Below are positions 1-11,082 of a stretch of 64,000 nt of DNA, piece by piece. Source of the DNA: Microcella frigidaquae (GTDB lineage Bacteria > Actinomycetota > Actinomycetes > Actinomycetales > Microbacteriaceae); contig NZ_JACHBS010000001.1 of the NCBI RefSeq assembly GCF_014200395.1, positions 124,001 through 188,000 on the forward strand. The letters run 5' to 3'. The notes under the pieces were generated by a model. The model saw nothing but the letters and a program-made list of their open reading frames with translations, did not search any database and was not told the origin of the DNA. Within the stretch, counting starts at the first letter, position 1, and each line of letters begins with the position of its first letter. Position numbers and translations under genes: made by a program.

Positions 1-120
1 CTCCCTCCCCATCGGGTTCGTGGGGGACAGCATCCCATGCCGCGGAGGGCGACGCCGGGAATACGGTGGGCGCGCCGGAAGTTGCACCGACTCGCCCACC
101 CTGCGGGCCGCGGAGCGCGT

Positions 121-150
121 GTTTGCGTTTCCCCGGGGCTTCCTGCAAAC
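121..150. promoter_or_regulatory. Inverted repeat in the upstream region of the DUF4193 gene
   Basis: The 198 bases before the first gene show no coding region I can support. They hold an inverted repeat, GTTTGC (121-126) and GCAAAC (145-150), enclosing the palindrome CCCCGGGG (131-138). A TATGGC hexamer follows at 151-156 and could be a weak -10 box. This could be an operator or simply a fold in the leader; no regulator can be named. Confidence 0.3.
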
Positions 151-198
151 TATGGCCGCCGAACGCGGCCCCCGAGCGCTGATGAGAAGTGGACTGGC

Positions 199-489
199 AT
201 GGCAACGGACTACGACGCCCCCCGCAAGACCGACGAGGACACCGACTCGATCCAGGCCCTGCAGGAGCGCGTTCCCGACAAGCTCTCGGGCGTCGTCGAC
301 GTCGATGACGCCGACAACCCCGGTTTCGAGCTCGCTGGCCAGGATCTCGCCGACATCGACCTCGACGTCGTCGTGCTGCCGCCGCAGGCCGATGAGTTCA
401 CGTGCATCAGCTGCTTCCTCGTGAAGCACCGCTCGCAGCTCGACCACGAGGAGAAGCTCGGGTCGGTCTGCCGGGAGTGCGCCGCCTAG
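199..489 (+). CDS. DUF4193 family protein (putative zinc-ribbon protein)
   Basis: A 96-residue acidic protein starting at the ATG at 199. It is the small actinobacterial DUF4193 protein normally found next to dut. The C-terminal third carries the diagnostic stretch FTCISCFLVKHRSQL and ends CRECAA, so a CxxC pair at about residues 72-75 and a second CxxC pair near the C-terminus could bind one zinc. The first half is Asp/Glu-rich and probably disordered. Biochemical function is unknown; DNA/RNA or protein contacts are possible for such ribbons. The longer reading frame starting at 37 lies in noncoding-looking sequence, so the internal ATG that begins with the family N-terminus (MATDYDAP) was chosen. 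The SD is weak. Confidence 0.85.
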   Translation: MATDYDAPRKTDEDTDSIQALQERVPDKLSGVVDVDDADNPGFELAGQDLADIDLDVVVLPPQADEFTCISCFLVKHRSQLDHEEKLGSVCRECAA

Positions 490-499
490 GCCCGGTGCC

Positions 500-943
500 T
501 CAGCTCGTGCGGCCAGCCTCGATCGCGGCGGCGAGCTCCTCCGGACGCCGCGTCGACACGACCCAGTAGGGCGTCGGGTCGTCCGGGTCGGCCAGGTCGA
601 TTCGGAGCACCGGGTCGATGTCGGGCCGCAGCACCAGGTGCGCGCGGGCGTCGAGCTGCGGGCCGCGCGCCGCACGCGCCTCCTCGCGCCGGGCGACGCT
701 CGTGCCCGCGATGACGGCGAGGGGGATGCGGGCCGTGCCCGCGCGGAGCATCCCTTCGCCCACCACGATCAGCGGAGCACTGACCACCGCGGCCGCGATG
801 ACGCCGCCCGCCAGGATCACCCCCACCACGGCCCCGGCGAGGATGCTCACCGGGGCGAACGTAAGCAGGCTCGCCGGGATGGCGAGGGCGGCGACGAGGG
901 CGATCCAGGGTGCGGGCCACAGGCGCTCGCGGTACGACTCCAT
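500..943 (-). CDS. DUF3093 family membrane protein
   Basis: A 147-residue protein read leftward from the ATG at 943 (N-terminus MESYRERLWPAPW). The start fits the family and has a G-run about 3-8 bases upstream. Two hydrophobic segments (about residues 10-30 and 33-57) form a hairpin in the membrane, followed by a C-terminal soluble domain with the motif TPYWVVSTRRPEEL. DUF3093 proteins are conserved actinobacterial membrane proteins of unknown function that sit beside dut and DUF4193, as here. The longer frame reaching 1084 would run into the divergent dut gene and was rejected. Confidence 0.85.
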   Translation of the reverse strand: MESYRERLWPAPWIALVAALAIPASLLTFAPVSILAGAVVGVILAGGVIAAAVVSAPLIVVGEGMLRAGTARIPLAVIAGTSVARREEARAARGPQLDARAHLVLRPDIDPVLRIDLADPDDPTPYWVVSTRRPEELAAAIEAGRTS

Positions 944-963
944 GCCCCCATTCGACCATGCAT

Positions 964-969
964 TAGCCT
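964..969 (+). promoter_or_regulatory. -10 box (TAGCCT) of dut, leaderless type
   Basis: TAGCCT ends six bases before the dut GTG at 976, so a transcript starting seven bases downstream of the hexamer would begin on the start codon. No convincing -35 element is visible. The same spacing recurs at ten other genes in the window. Confidence 0.6.
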
Positions 970-975
970 CGACCC

Positions 976-1437
976 GTGCTGCGAACGATCGAGGTGCTGC
1001 TGTCGGGCGGGCCGACGCCCGAGTACGCGCGTCCGGGTGACGCGGGGGCAGACCTGCGCGCTGCGGAGGCGGTTTCGCTCGCACCCGGCGAGCGGGCGAC
1101 GGTCGGTACCGGCATCGCTCTCGCGCTGCCCGACGGCTACGCGGCGTTCGTGATGCCGCGCAGCGGTCTCGCCGCCCGCAACGGCATCACGCTCGTCAAC
1201 GGTCCGGGCACCGTCGATGCCGGCTATCGCGGCGAGATCCGCGTGACGCTGCTCAACACCGACGCGCGTGAGACGTTCGAGATCCGACCCGGCGACCGCA
1301 TCGCGCAGCTCGTGATCCAGCCCATCGTGCGCGCCCGCTTCGTTCCGGTCGAGGCGCTGCCCGGCTCGCACCGCGGCGAGCAGGGATTCGGCTCGACCGG
1401 CTACCGTGGGGAGCCCACCGAAGGAGGAACCCCGTGA
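976..1437 (+). CDS. dut: Deoxyuridine 5'-triphosphate nucleotidohydrolase (dUTPase)
   Basis: A 153-residue homotrimeric-type dUTPase that hydrolyses dUTP to dUMP and pyrophosphate, keeping uracil out of DNA and feeding dTMP synthesis. All five family motifs are visible: DAGADL (22-27), PRSGLA (61-66), GTVDAGYRGEI (78-88), the RIAQLV block (108-113) and the C-terminal GFGSTG (137-142), which closes over the substrate. Asp81 with Tyr84 in motif 3 is the expected water-activating and uracil-stacking pair. The GTG start lies six bases after a TAGCCT -10 box. Its stop overlaps the next gene by GTGA. Confidence 0.96.
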   Translation: MLRTIEVLLSGGPTPEYARPGDAGADLRAAEAVSLAPGERATVGTGIALALPDGYAAFVMPRSGLAARNGITLVNGPGTVDAGYRGEIRVTLLNTDARETFEIRPGDRIAQLVIQPIVRARFVPVEALPGSHRGEQGFGSTGYRGEPTEGGTP

Positions 1438-2054
1438 CCGACGAAGCGTTCATCGTGGAGGATGGCGACTCCGCCGATGCGAAGTCGGCGCCGGCCGATC
1501 GCGCCGAGAACGGCCCGCTCGACGAGAGCGAGGCCAACGCGGTGCGGCCCTACGTCGACCTCGGCGGGGTGAAGCTCGTGCCCCGTGAGGGCCTGCAGCT
1601 GCGCCTCGAGATCGAGGAGGGCAGCAAGCGCGTTGTCGCGGTGAGCCTCGACATCGCCGGCTCGACCCTGCAGGTGCAGCCCTTCGCCGCGCCGCGCTCG
1701 AGCGGGCTCTGGCACGAGATCCGCGCGCAGATCGTCGAGCAGATCCGCAGCCAGGGCGGTGAGACGCAGGAGCGCGAGGGGGCGTTCGGGCCGGAGCTCC
1801 TGGCCCGCATCCCCGTCACCGGCGGCGCGCCGGGCGCCACGCGCGTGGCCCGCTTCATCGGCGTCGACGGCCCGCGCTGGTTCCTCCGCGGGGTTGTGGC
1901 GGGCGAGGGCGCCGTTGGCGGTGCCGCGGCGGCGGCCATCGACGACGTCTTCCGCAGCATCGTCGTCGTGCGCGGCTCGACCCCGATGCCGCCGCGCGAC
2001 CTGATCCCGCTCCAGGTGCCCGCAGGGGCCCAGATCGCGACGGGCACCGCGTGA
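1434..2054 (+). CDS. DUF3710 family protein
   Basis: A 206-residue soluble protein whose GTG overlaps the dut stop codon (GTGA), so it is translationally coupled to dUTPase. The first 40 residues are acidic and low in complexity. The folded part carries the DUF3710 hallmarks: a YVDLGGVKLVP segment, GLWHEIRAQI in the centre and GPRWFLRGVVAG near the C-terminal third. The family is confined to actinobacteria and always travels with dut. Function is unknown. Its own stop overlaps the next gene, so dut-DUF3710-DUF3159 form one operon. Confidence 0.88.
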   Translation: MTDEAFIVEDGDSADAKSAPADRAENGPLDESEANAVRPYVDLGGVKLVPREGLQLRLEIEEGSKRVVAVSLDIAGSTLQVQPFAAPRSSGLWHEIRAQIVEQIRSQGGETQEREGAFGPELLARIPVTGGAPGATRVARFIGVDGPRWFLRGVVAGEGAVGGAAAAAIDDVFRSIVVVRGSTPMPPRDLIPLQVPAGAQIATGTA

Positions 2055-2794
2055 CCCGGTCCGAGGAGGAGCTCCCGGCGCAGCAGGGGCACGAAGCGGA
2101 CGGGCAGCGGGAGCCCGACGCCGCGGCCGAGCTGCGCCAGGCGCTCGCCCATGCCGCGCAGCGCTCGGGCTTCGGGCGCGTCGCGCCGGGGGAGCGCCCC
2201 ACGGCGCAGGCGCTCTGGGCCGCGGTCGGGGGAGTGCGGGGACTCGTCGAGTCGCTGCTGCCCGGCTTCCTGTTCCTCGTCGTGTACACGATCACGGCTG
2301 ACGTCACGCCCTCGGTGCTGATCCCGGTCGCGGTCGCGGTCGTCTTCGTCCTGGTCCGTGCCGTCACCCGCTCGCCGATCATGCCCGCGGTGGTCGGTCT
2401 CGTCGGCATCGCGCTGTCGGCCGGCCTCGCGCTGTGGTCGGGCCGCGCCGAGGAGAACTTCCTGCTCGGTTTCGTGATCAACGCCGTGTGGCTCGTCGCC
2501 CTGCTGGTGAGCCTGGCCGTCCGGCGTCCGTTGATCGGTGTCATCACCGCGCTGCTCACCGGCGATCACGCGTGGCGGAGCGACCCGGCGAAGCGCACCG
2601 TGCTGACCGTGACGACGTGGCTGTGGGTGGGTCTGTTCTCTCTGCGCCTCGGCGTGCAGGTTCCGCTGTACCTCGCCGAGCAGGCCGCCGCGCTCGCGGC
2701 GACCAAGCTGCTCATGGGCCTGCCGCTCTACGCGGCGGTGCTCTGGGTCACCTGGCTCATGGTGCGTGCTGTCTATGCACGGCGCGCCGACTGA
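2051..2794 (+). CDS. DUF3159 family integral membrane protein
   Basis: A 247-residue membrane protein starting at a GTG that overlaps the previous stop (GTGA). After a charged N-terminal tail of about 55 residues there are six or so hydrophobic segments; the conserved core contains GLVESLLPGFLFLVVY and the segment GDHAWRSDPAKRT in a cytoplasmic loop. DUF3159 proteins are actinobacterial, coupled to dut and DUF3710, and of unknown function. The Arg/Lys-rich loops fit a transporter-like or scaffold role, but nothing in the sequence shows a substrate. Confidence 0.88.
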   Translation: MTRSEEELPAQQGHEADGQREPDAAAELRQALAHAAQRSGFGRVAPGERPTAQALWAAVGGVRGLVESLLPGFLFLVVYTITADVTPSVLIPVAVAVVFVLVRAVTRSPIMPAVVGLVGIALSAGLALWSGRAEENFLLGFVINAVWLVALLVSLAVRRPLIGVITALLTGDHAWRSDPAKRTVLTVTTWLWVGLFSLRLGVQVPLYLAEQAAALAATKLLMGLPLYAAVLWVTWLMVRAVYARRAD

Positions 2795-2809
2795 GTGATA
2801 GCATCCATT

Positions 2810-2827
2810 TATCTCGATATCAAGATA
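2810..2827. promoter_or_regulatory. 18-bp palindromic operator candidate upstream of acnA
   Basis: TATCTCGATATCAAGATA is an inverted repeat with one mismatched pair in nine, centred between 2818 and 2819. It lies 29 bp before the acnA GTG in the only short gap between DUF3159 and acnA. Position and symmetry suggest a dimeric repressor site controlling aconitase. The regulator is not in the window. Confidence 0.55.
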
Positions 2828-2856
2828 GTTTCGGCCCCGCGTCCTAAGGAGTCACC

Positions 2857-5541
<2,685 letters not shown>

Positions 5542-5554
5542 TTGTTCAGCGAAC

Positions 5555-5590
5555 CGTCGGCGAACGCCCAGCAACAGGCGTTCGTCGGCG
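5555..5590 (+). terminator. Stem-loop after acnA
   Basis: A 14-bp stem with two G-U wobbles (arms 5555-5568 and 5577-5590) and an 8-base loop. There is no T-run, as is usual for high-GC actinobacterial terminators. It ends acnA just before the dxs promoter. Confidence 0.55.
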
Positions 5591-5614
5591 GGTCCTGGGC
5601 GATGACCCCTCCCG

Positions 5615-5620
5615 TAGAGT
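5615..5620 (+). promoter_or_regulatory. -10 box (TAGAGT) of dxs, leaderless type
   Basis: TAGAGT ends six bases before the dxs ATG at 5627, predicting a transcript that starts at the A of the ATG. The G-run between the two could look like an SD but is too close to act as one. Confidence 0.65.
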
Positions 5621-5626
5621 GGGGGA

Positions 5627-7570
5627 ATGGCTCTTCTCGACACGATCCGGAACCCGCGCGATCTCGACCGCCTCAGTGAGGCCGAGCTCGAGCAGCTCGC
5701 GGAGGAGATCCGTCGCTTCCTCGTCGCCGAGGTCTCGAAGACGGGCGGCCACCTGGGCCCGAACCTCGGGGTGGTCGAGCTCACGATCGGCATCCACCGC
5801 GTCTTCGATTCGCCCCGGGACGCGATCGTCTGGGATACCGGCCACCAGTCGTACGTGCACAAGCTGCTGACCGGTCGGCAGGACTTCTCCCGACTTCGTC
5901 AGAAGGACGGCCTCGCCGGGTACCCCCAGCGATCGGAGAGCGAGCACGACATCGTCGAGAGCTCGCACGCGTCGAGCTCGCTGAGCTGGGCCGACGGAAT
6001 CTCCCGCGCCTTCGAGATGACGGGGCAGGACGACCGGCACGTGGTCGCCGTCGTCGGCGACGGCGCCCTCACCGGCGGCATGACGTGGGAGGCGCTGAAC
6101 AACATCAGCGACGACAACAGCCGCAACCTCGTCATCGTCGTCAACGACAACGGCCGCTCCTACGCGCCGACGATCGGCGGCATGGCCCGCTTCCTCTCGA
6201 CCGTGCGCACCCGCCGCTCCTACTACCGCTTCCGCCGCGGCACCGAGCGCGCGTTCGGGTTCCTGGGCGCTCCTGGTCGCGCCATGTACCGAGGGATGCG
6301 GGGCGGCCTGCACGGCTTCCTCTCGCGCTTCACGAACAACGAGGCGCTGTACTCGAACCTCGACATCAAGTACATCGGCCCGGTCGACGGCCATGATCTG
6401 AAAGACGTCGAGCGCGCCCTCCGGCAGGCGAAGGAGTTCAGCGCTCCGGTGATCGTGCACGCGATCACGCAGAAGGGCCGCGGCTACGAGCCCGCCCTCG
6501 CCGATGTCGCCGACCAGTTCCACGCGGTCGGGCAGATCGATCCCGAGACGGGGGAGTCGGTCGAGCAGTCGAGCCGACCGTCCTGGACCTCGGTGTTTTC
6601 GGACGAGATCGTGCGCCTCGCCGACGCGAACCCGCGCATCGTCGGCATCACGGCCGCCATGCTCCGGCCCACGGGGCTTCACAAGCTCGCGGAGAAGCAC
6701 CCCGACCGCATCATCGACGTCGGCATCGCCGAGCAGCACGCTGTCGCGTCGGCAGCGGGTCTGGCCTATGGCGGCATGCACCCGGTCGTCGCGGTGTATG
6801 CGACCTTCATCAACCGCGCGTTCGACCAGGTGCTGATGGACGTCGCGCTGCACAAGGCGGGGGTGACCTTCGTGCTCGACCGCGCGGGCGTCACCGGCCC
6901 CGACGGCGCCAGCCACCACGGCATGTGGGACCTCTCGATCCTGCAGGTGGTGCCGAACATCCGACTGGCCGCCCCGCGCGACGCGACGCGCCTGCGCGAG
7001 GAGCTCGCGGAGGCTGTGGCGGTGGACGATGCGCCAACGGTCGTGCGCTTCTCGAAGGGCTCCGTCGGTACGGAGTTCGACGCGGTGCGCCGCACCGCCG
7101 ACGGCGTCGACGTGCTGCGCGAGGCGCCGCACAAGGATGTCCTCATCGTGACCGTCGGACCGATGGCGAAGATCGGTCTAGAGGTCGCTGAGCGGCTCGC
7201 CGATCAGGGCATCGGGGCGACCGTCGTCGACCCGCGCTGGGTCGTTCCCGTGCCGGGCAGCGTGATCGACCTCGCACGCGATCACCGCATCCTCGTGTCA
7301 ATCGAGGACGGTGTGCGCGTGGGCGGCATCGGCACCCGGATCCGCCAGGACCTGCGGGCAGCGGGTGTCGACACCGCCGTGGACGAGCTGGGCCTCCCCG
7401 ACGAGTTCCTCGAGCACGCATCCCGGGAGGAGATCCTCGAGCGGGTGGGGCTCACCTCGCAGGCGATCGCGCGCGACCTCGTGGCGCAGGTGCTCGGCAC
7501 CAAGGTGCCCGTCGCGCGGCCCCTGCCCGACGAGCACGCCGCGGTCGATCAGGACGAGCGCACTCGGTAG
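5627..7570 (+). CDS. dxs: 1-deoxy-D-xylulose-5-phosphate synthase
   Basis: A 647-residue thiamine-diphosphate enzyme that condenses pyruvate and glyceraldehyde-3-phosphate in the first step of the MEP isoprenoid pathway; the product also feeds thiamine. Residues 41-48 (GHLGPNLG) and the ThDP/Mg motif starting GDGALTGG at 144 are present, as is the pyrimidine-domain sequence VGIAEQHAVASAAG with the catalytic Glu. The C-terminal transketolase domain is complete. It is expressed from its own leaderless promoter rather than with acnA and ends at a strong bidirectional hairpin against fadB. Confidence 0.97.
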   Translation: MALLDTIRNPRDLDRLSEAELEQLAEEIRRFLVAEVSKTGGHLGPNLGVVELTIGIHRVFDSPRDAIVWDTGHQSYVHKLLTGRQDFSRLRQKDGLAGYPQRSESEHDIVESSHASSSLSWADGISRAFEMTGQDDRHVVAVVGDGALTGGMTWEALNNISDDNSRNLVIVVNDNGRSYAPTIGGMARFLSTVRTRRSYYRFRRGTERAFGFLGAPGRAMYRGMRGGLHGFLSRFTNNEALYSNLDIKYIGPVDGHDLKDVERALRQAKEFSAPVIVHAITQKGRGYEPALADVADQFHAVGQIDPETGESVEQSSRPSWTSVFSDEIVRLADANPRIVGITAAMLRPTGLHKLAEKHPDRIIDVGIAEQHAVASAAGLAYGGMHPVVAVYATFINRAFDQVLMDVALHKAGVTFVLDRAGVTGPDGASHHGMWDLSILQVVPNIRLAAPRDATRLREELAEAVAVDDAPTVVRFSKGSVGTEFDAVRRTADGVDVLREAPHKDVLIVTVGPMAKIGLEVAERLADQGIGATVVDPRWVVPVPGSVIDLARDHRILVSIEDGVRVGGIGTRIRQDLRAAGVDTAVDELGLPDEFLEHASREEILERVGLTSQAIARDLVAQVLGTKVPVARPLPDEHAAVDQDERTR

Positions 7571-7573
7571 CGA

Positions 7574-7621
7574 CAGCGCGAGAGCCCCGACCATCCGCCG
7601 ATGATCGGGGCTCTCGCGCTG
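7574..7621. terminator. Bidirectional terminator between convergent dxs and fadB
   Basis: A 21-bp stem with a single mismatch (arms 7574-7594 and 7601-7621) closes a 6-base loop, CCGCCG. It sits exactly between the stop of dxs (plus) and the stop of fadB (minus), so it can end both transcripts. Confidence 0.85.
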
Positions 7622-7634
7622 ACGCGCAGACCGC

Positions 7635-9800
7635 CTACCGGATGCCGCGGATCCGCGGGTCGTGGAAGGTCGCTCCGAAGACGCGCTCCGAGGCGCCGAC
7701 ACGGTCGAGGAAAGGAGTGACCCCTCCCATCTGGAACGGCCAGCCGGCTCCGAGGATCATGCAGAGGTCGATGTCCTCGGGAGCGGCGACGACACCGTCG
7801 GCGAGCATCCGATGGATCTCATCGGCCAGGCCGTCCTCGAGGCGCTGCGTGAGCTCCTCGACCGAGTAGGGCTGCGCCCCCTCGGGGCGGTGCTTCGCGA
7901 CGATCGCGACCGCCTTCTTGTCGATGCCCTTGGCGTTGCCCTTGCCGTCCTTCTCGAGCAGCACCCCGGCCTCGGCCAGTTCGTGCAGGGCCTTCGACTC
8001 GAAGAAGCGGTCGGGGAACGCCGTGTGGTGCGTGTCGAGCACGTGGGCGCCGACCTTCAGACCCACGAGGTCGAGCAGCACGAACGGATCCATGGGGAGT
8101 CCGAAGTGGCGCTGCGCCTCGACGACCGTCTCGAAGGGAGTGCCGATCTCGACCGCGTGCATGGCCTCGCCGAGCACCTTCGCCAGGATGCGGTTGACGA
8201 CGAACCCGGGGGTGTCGGCCGTGATCACCGCGTTCTTCTTGAGCGCCGCGGCGGTCGCCATCGCGGTCGCGAGGGTGGCGTCATCCGTCTTCGGGGCCTT
8301 CACGACCTCGATGAGCGGCATGACCGCGACCGGGTTGAAGAAGTGGAAGCCGACGACGCGCTCGGGGTGCTCCAGCGTCGCGCCGATCTGCTCGACCGAG
8401 AGCGACGAGGTGTTCGTCGCGAGCACGGCCTCGGGGGAGACATGCTTCTCGATCTCGGCGAAGACCTGCTGCTTGATCGACAACTCCTCGAACACGGCCT
8501 CGATGACCCAGTCGCAGTCGGCGAAGTCGGCCTTGTCGGTCGTGCCGGTGAGGAGGGCGTCCAGGCGGTTCCGCTCGTCGGCGTCGATGCGGCCCTTCTG
8601 CAGCAGGGTGTCGAGCTCGCCGCGAATGTATGCGAGGCCCTTGTCGACGCGCGCCTGGTCGAGGTCGGTGATGATCACCGGCACCTGCAGGCGGCGCAGG
8701 AAGAGCAGCGCGAACTGGCTGGCCATGAGGCCCGCCCCGAGCACGCCCACCTTGGTGACCTTCTTCGCGAGCTCCTTCTCGGGCGCGCCCGCCGGCTTCT
8801 TGGCCCGCTTCTGCACCAGATTGAAGGCGTAGATGGATGCCCGGAACTGGTCGCCCGCGACGAGGTCGGCGAGAGCCTTGTCCTCGGCGGCGAAACCCTC
8901 GGCCTTCGTCGAGTTCTTGGCGGCGGCCAGGAGGTCCAGGGCCGCGTACGGCGACGCGGCGACCTTCCCGAGACGCTTCTCGAGCATCTTCCGGGCGATG
9001 CCGATCGCAGCGTCCCACTTCACGGCGCGCTCGAGCTTGCCGGGCTCGTTCGGGCGCTTGACCTTCACCGCGCCCGAGAGCACGCCGTCGGCCCAGCGGA
9101 TCGACTCCTCGAGGAAGTTCGCCGGGGCGAGCAGCACGTCGGCCATGCCCAGCTCGTAGGCCTCGGCGGGCTTGAGCATCCGGTTGTTCTTCAGCGGGTT
9201 CTCGACGACGACCTTGAGGGCGTTCTCGATGCCGATGAGGTTCGGCAGCAGCCACGCGCCTCCCCAGCCGGGGATGATGCCGAGGAACACCTCGGGCAGT
9301 GCGAGGGCCGCGGCGCTCGAGTCGAGCGTGCGGTAGTCGCAGTTCAGCGCCACCTCGACGCCGCCGCCGAGGGCGAGGCCGTTGATGAAGCAGAACGACG
9401 GCACGCCCAGCTCGCCGAGCTTGCCGAGCGCGTAGTGGCCGAGCTGCGCCATCTGCAGGCCCGCCTCGTACCTCGGGATATCGCCGACCTTCGACAGGTC
9501 GGCCCCGGCAGCGAGGATGAACGGCTTGCCAGTGATCGCGAGCGCCCGGATCTCGCCCGCCGCCGCCCGGGCCTTCTGGGCGTCGAGCACCTCGGCGAGC
9601 TCGGTGAGACCCGCGGGGCCGAGGGTGCTCGGCCGGGTGTGGTCGCGGCCGTTGTCGAGGGTGACGAGAGCGAGCATCCCGCCGCTCGGGAGCGGTACGT
9701 CGCGGACGTAGGAGTGCGTGATCACCTCGTCGCCGCTGATGGCACGCAGCTCGTCGAACTGCTCGGGGGAGTACTGCGCGGTCGCGCTGGGGGTCGCCAC
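7635..9800 (-). CDS. fadB: 3-hydroxyacyl-CoA dehydrogenase / enoyl-CoA hydratase (FadB-type, trifunctional alpha subunit)
   Basis: A 721-residue fusion enzyme catalysing the hydration and NAD-dependent dehydrogenation steps of fatty-acid beta-oxidation. Residues 1 to about 300 are a crotonase domain: the oxyanion-hole segment NGLALGGGVEVAL and two candidate catalytic acids, Glu149 and Glu170 (LPEV). A Rossmann domain follows (GVLGAGLMASQ, 351-361) with the catalytic-His motif GFHFFNPVAVMPL, then two C-terminal 3HCDH domains. The GTG at 9800 was chosen because it lies two bases after the thiolase stop with a GAAGG SD seven bases upstream; the longer frame to 9989 would overlap fadA by almost 190 bases. 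It forms an operon with fadA. Confidence 0.93.
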   Translation of the reverse strand: MATPSATAQYSPEQFDELRAISGDEVITHSYVRDVPLPSGGMLALVTLDNGRDHTRPSTLGPAGLTELAEVLDAQKARAAAGEIRALAITGKPFILAAGADLSKVGDIPRYEAGLQMAQLGHYALGKLGELGVPSFCFINGLALGGGVEVALNCDYRTLDSSAAALALPEVFLGIIPGWGGAWLLPNLIGIENALKVVVENPLKNNRMLKPAEAYELGMADVLLAPANFLEESIRWADGVLSGAVKVKRPNEPGKLERAVKWDAAIGIARKMLEKRLGKVAASPYAALDLLAAAKNSTKAEGFAAEDKALADLVAGDQFRASIYAFNLVQKRAKKPAGAPEKELAKKVTKVGVLGAGLMASQFALLFLRRLQVPVIITDLDQARVDKGLAYIRGELDTLLQKGRIDADERNRLDALLTGTTDKADFADCDWVIEAVFEELSIKQQVFAEIEKHVSPEAVLATNTSSLSVEQIGATLEHPERVVGFHFFNPVAVMPLIEVVKAPKTDDATLATAMATAAALKKNAVITADTPGFVVNRILAKVLGEAMHAVEIGTPFETVVEAQRHFGLPMDPFVLLDLVGLKVGAHVLDTHHTAFPDRFFESKALHELAEAGVLLEKDGKGNAKGIDKKAVAIVAKHRPEGAQPYSVEELTQRLEDGLADEIHRMLADGVVAAPEDIDLCMILGAGWPFQMGGVTPFLDRVGASERVFGATFHDPRIRGIR

Positions 9801-9802
9801 GA

Positions 9803-11002
9803 TCAGGCCTTCTTTCCGGTGTAGTGCGGGTTCTCCCAGATGACGCTGCCGCCCTGGCCGAGGCCCACGCACATGGCGGTGAGGCCGTAGCGGACGTCGG
9901 GGCGCTCCTCGAACTGGCGGGCCAGCTGGATCATGAGGCGCACGCCCGAGCTCGCGAGCGGGTGGCCGAGCGCGATCGCGCCGCCCCACGGGTTCACCCG
10001 CGGGTCGTCATCGTCGATGCCGAAGTGGTCGAGCAGGCTCAGCACCTGCACGGCGAAGGCCTCGTTGAGCTCGAACAGGCCGATGTCATCGATCGTGAGA
10101 CCGGCCTTCTTCAGCGCCTTCTCGGTCGACGGGATCGGACCGATGCCCATCACCTCGGGGGCGACGCCCGCGTAGGCGAAGCTGACCAGGCGCATCTTGG
10201 AGGTCAGACCGAGCTCCTTCGCGGTGTCGGCGCTCGCGAGCAGGCTCACGGTCGCGCCGTCGGTGAGGGGGGATGCGTTGCCGGCGGTCACCCGGCCGTG
10301 CGGGCGGAACGGGGTCTTGAGGCCGGCAAGCCCCTCCATCGTGGTCTCCGGACGCAGGCCCTCGTCGGAGGTTGCGAGCCCCCAGCCCTGCTCGCTGCGG
10401 ATCGACACCGGCACGAGGTCGGGCTGGATCTTGCCAGCGGCATAAGCGGCGGCCACCTTCTGCTGGCTGCGCATTCCGAAGCGGTCGGCGCGCTCCTTGG
10501 TGAGCTGCGGGAAGCGGTCGTGCAGGCGCTCGGCGGTGAGGCCCATGTTGAGGGCATCGACGCTGACGAGCTTCTCGGCGAGGAAGCGCGGGTTGGGGTC
10601 GGCGCCGAAGCCCATCGGGTGGCGGCCCATGTGCTCGACGCCGCCGGCGATGGCGACGTCGTAGGCGCCGAACGCGATCGCGCCCGCGGTGGTCGTCACC
10701 GAGGTCATGGCTCCGGCGCACATGCGGTCGATGGCGTAGCCGGGAACGCTCAGCGGCAGCCCGGCGAGGATCGCCGCGGTTCGGCCGAGGGTGAGGCCCT
10801 GGTCGCCCTGCTGCGTGGTCGCGGCGATGGCCACGTCATCCACGCGGTCCTTCGGGAGCGAGGGGTTGCGCTCGAGCAACCCGATCATCGCCTTGACGAT
10901 CAGGTCGTCGGCTCGGGTGTTCCAGTACATGCCCTTCTCGCCGGCCCGTCCGAACGGGGTGCGGACTCCGTCCACGAATACGACGTCGGCTCGTTCAGCC
11001 AC
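9803..11002 (-). CDS. fadA: Acetyl-CoA C-acyltransferase (3-ketoacyl-CoA thiolase)
   Basis: A 399-residue thiolase that cleaves 3-ketoacyl-CoA with CoA, the last beta-oxidation step. The nucleophile is Cys95 in DRMCAGAMTS. The NEAFAVQ block, the GGAIALGHPLASSG histidine motif and the C-terminal acid/base cysteine in AMCVGLGQGG are all present. The GTG start is preceded by GGGAGG at a good spacing. fadB begins two bases after its stop, so the two subunits of the complex are made in step. Confidence 0.95.
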   Translation of the reverse strand: MAERADVVFVDGVRTPFGRAGEKGMYWNTRADDLIVKAMIGLLERNPSLPKDRVDDVAIAATTQQGDQGLTLGRTAAILAGLPLSVPGYAIDRMCAGAMTSVTTTAGAIAFGAYDVAIAGGVEHMGRHPMGFGADPNPRFLAEKLVSVDALNMGLTAERLHDRFPQLTKERADRFGMRSQQKVAAAYAAGKIQPDLVPVSIRSEQGWGLATSDEGLRPETTMEGLAGLKTPFRPHGRVTAGNASPLTDGATVSLLASADTAKELGLTSKMRLVSFAYAGVAPEVMGIGPIPSTEKALKKAGLTIDDIGLFELNEAFAVQVLSLLDHFGIDDDDPRVNPWGGAIALGHPLASSGVRLMIQLARQFEERPDVRYGLTAMCVGLGQGGSVIWENPHYTGKKA

Positions 11003-11037
11003 GATGCTGCCTCCCAGGGGGTCGATGGTCAGCCCTC

Positions 11038-11043
11038 AGCCTA
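11038..11043 (-). promoter_or_regulatory. -10 box (TAGGCT) of the fadAB operon
   Basis: TAGGCT on the minus strand, about 35 bases before the fadA start. Unlike the leaderless genes nearby, this transcript would carry a short leader containing a GGGAGG SD. No clear FadR-type palindrome is visible in the 80-base gap. Confidence 0.45.
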
Positions 11044-11082
11044 GGGAGAGGCGCGCGAGCGCGGGGGGAGGCCTGCGCCTTC

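Noticed and set aside
1..198. Short reading frames at the left edge (20-424 and the start of 37-489)
   Set aside because: No SD, no family match, and the real DUF4193 start is at 199.
7662..9824. A 720-codon plus-strand frame across fadB
   Set aside because: Antisense shadow of fadB; composition is repetitive and there is no promoter or recognisable domain.
9801..9989. An N-terminal extension of fadB into fadA
   Set aside because: It would be an Arg/Pro-rich stretch antisense to nothing but in another frame of fadA; the GTG at 9800 with an SD is better.
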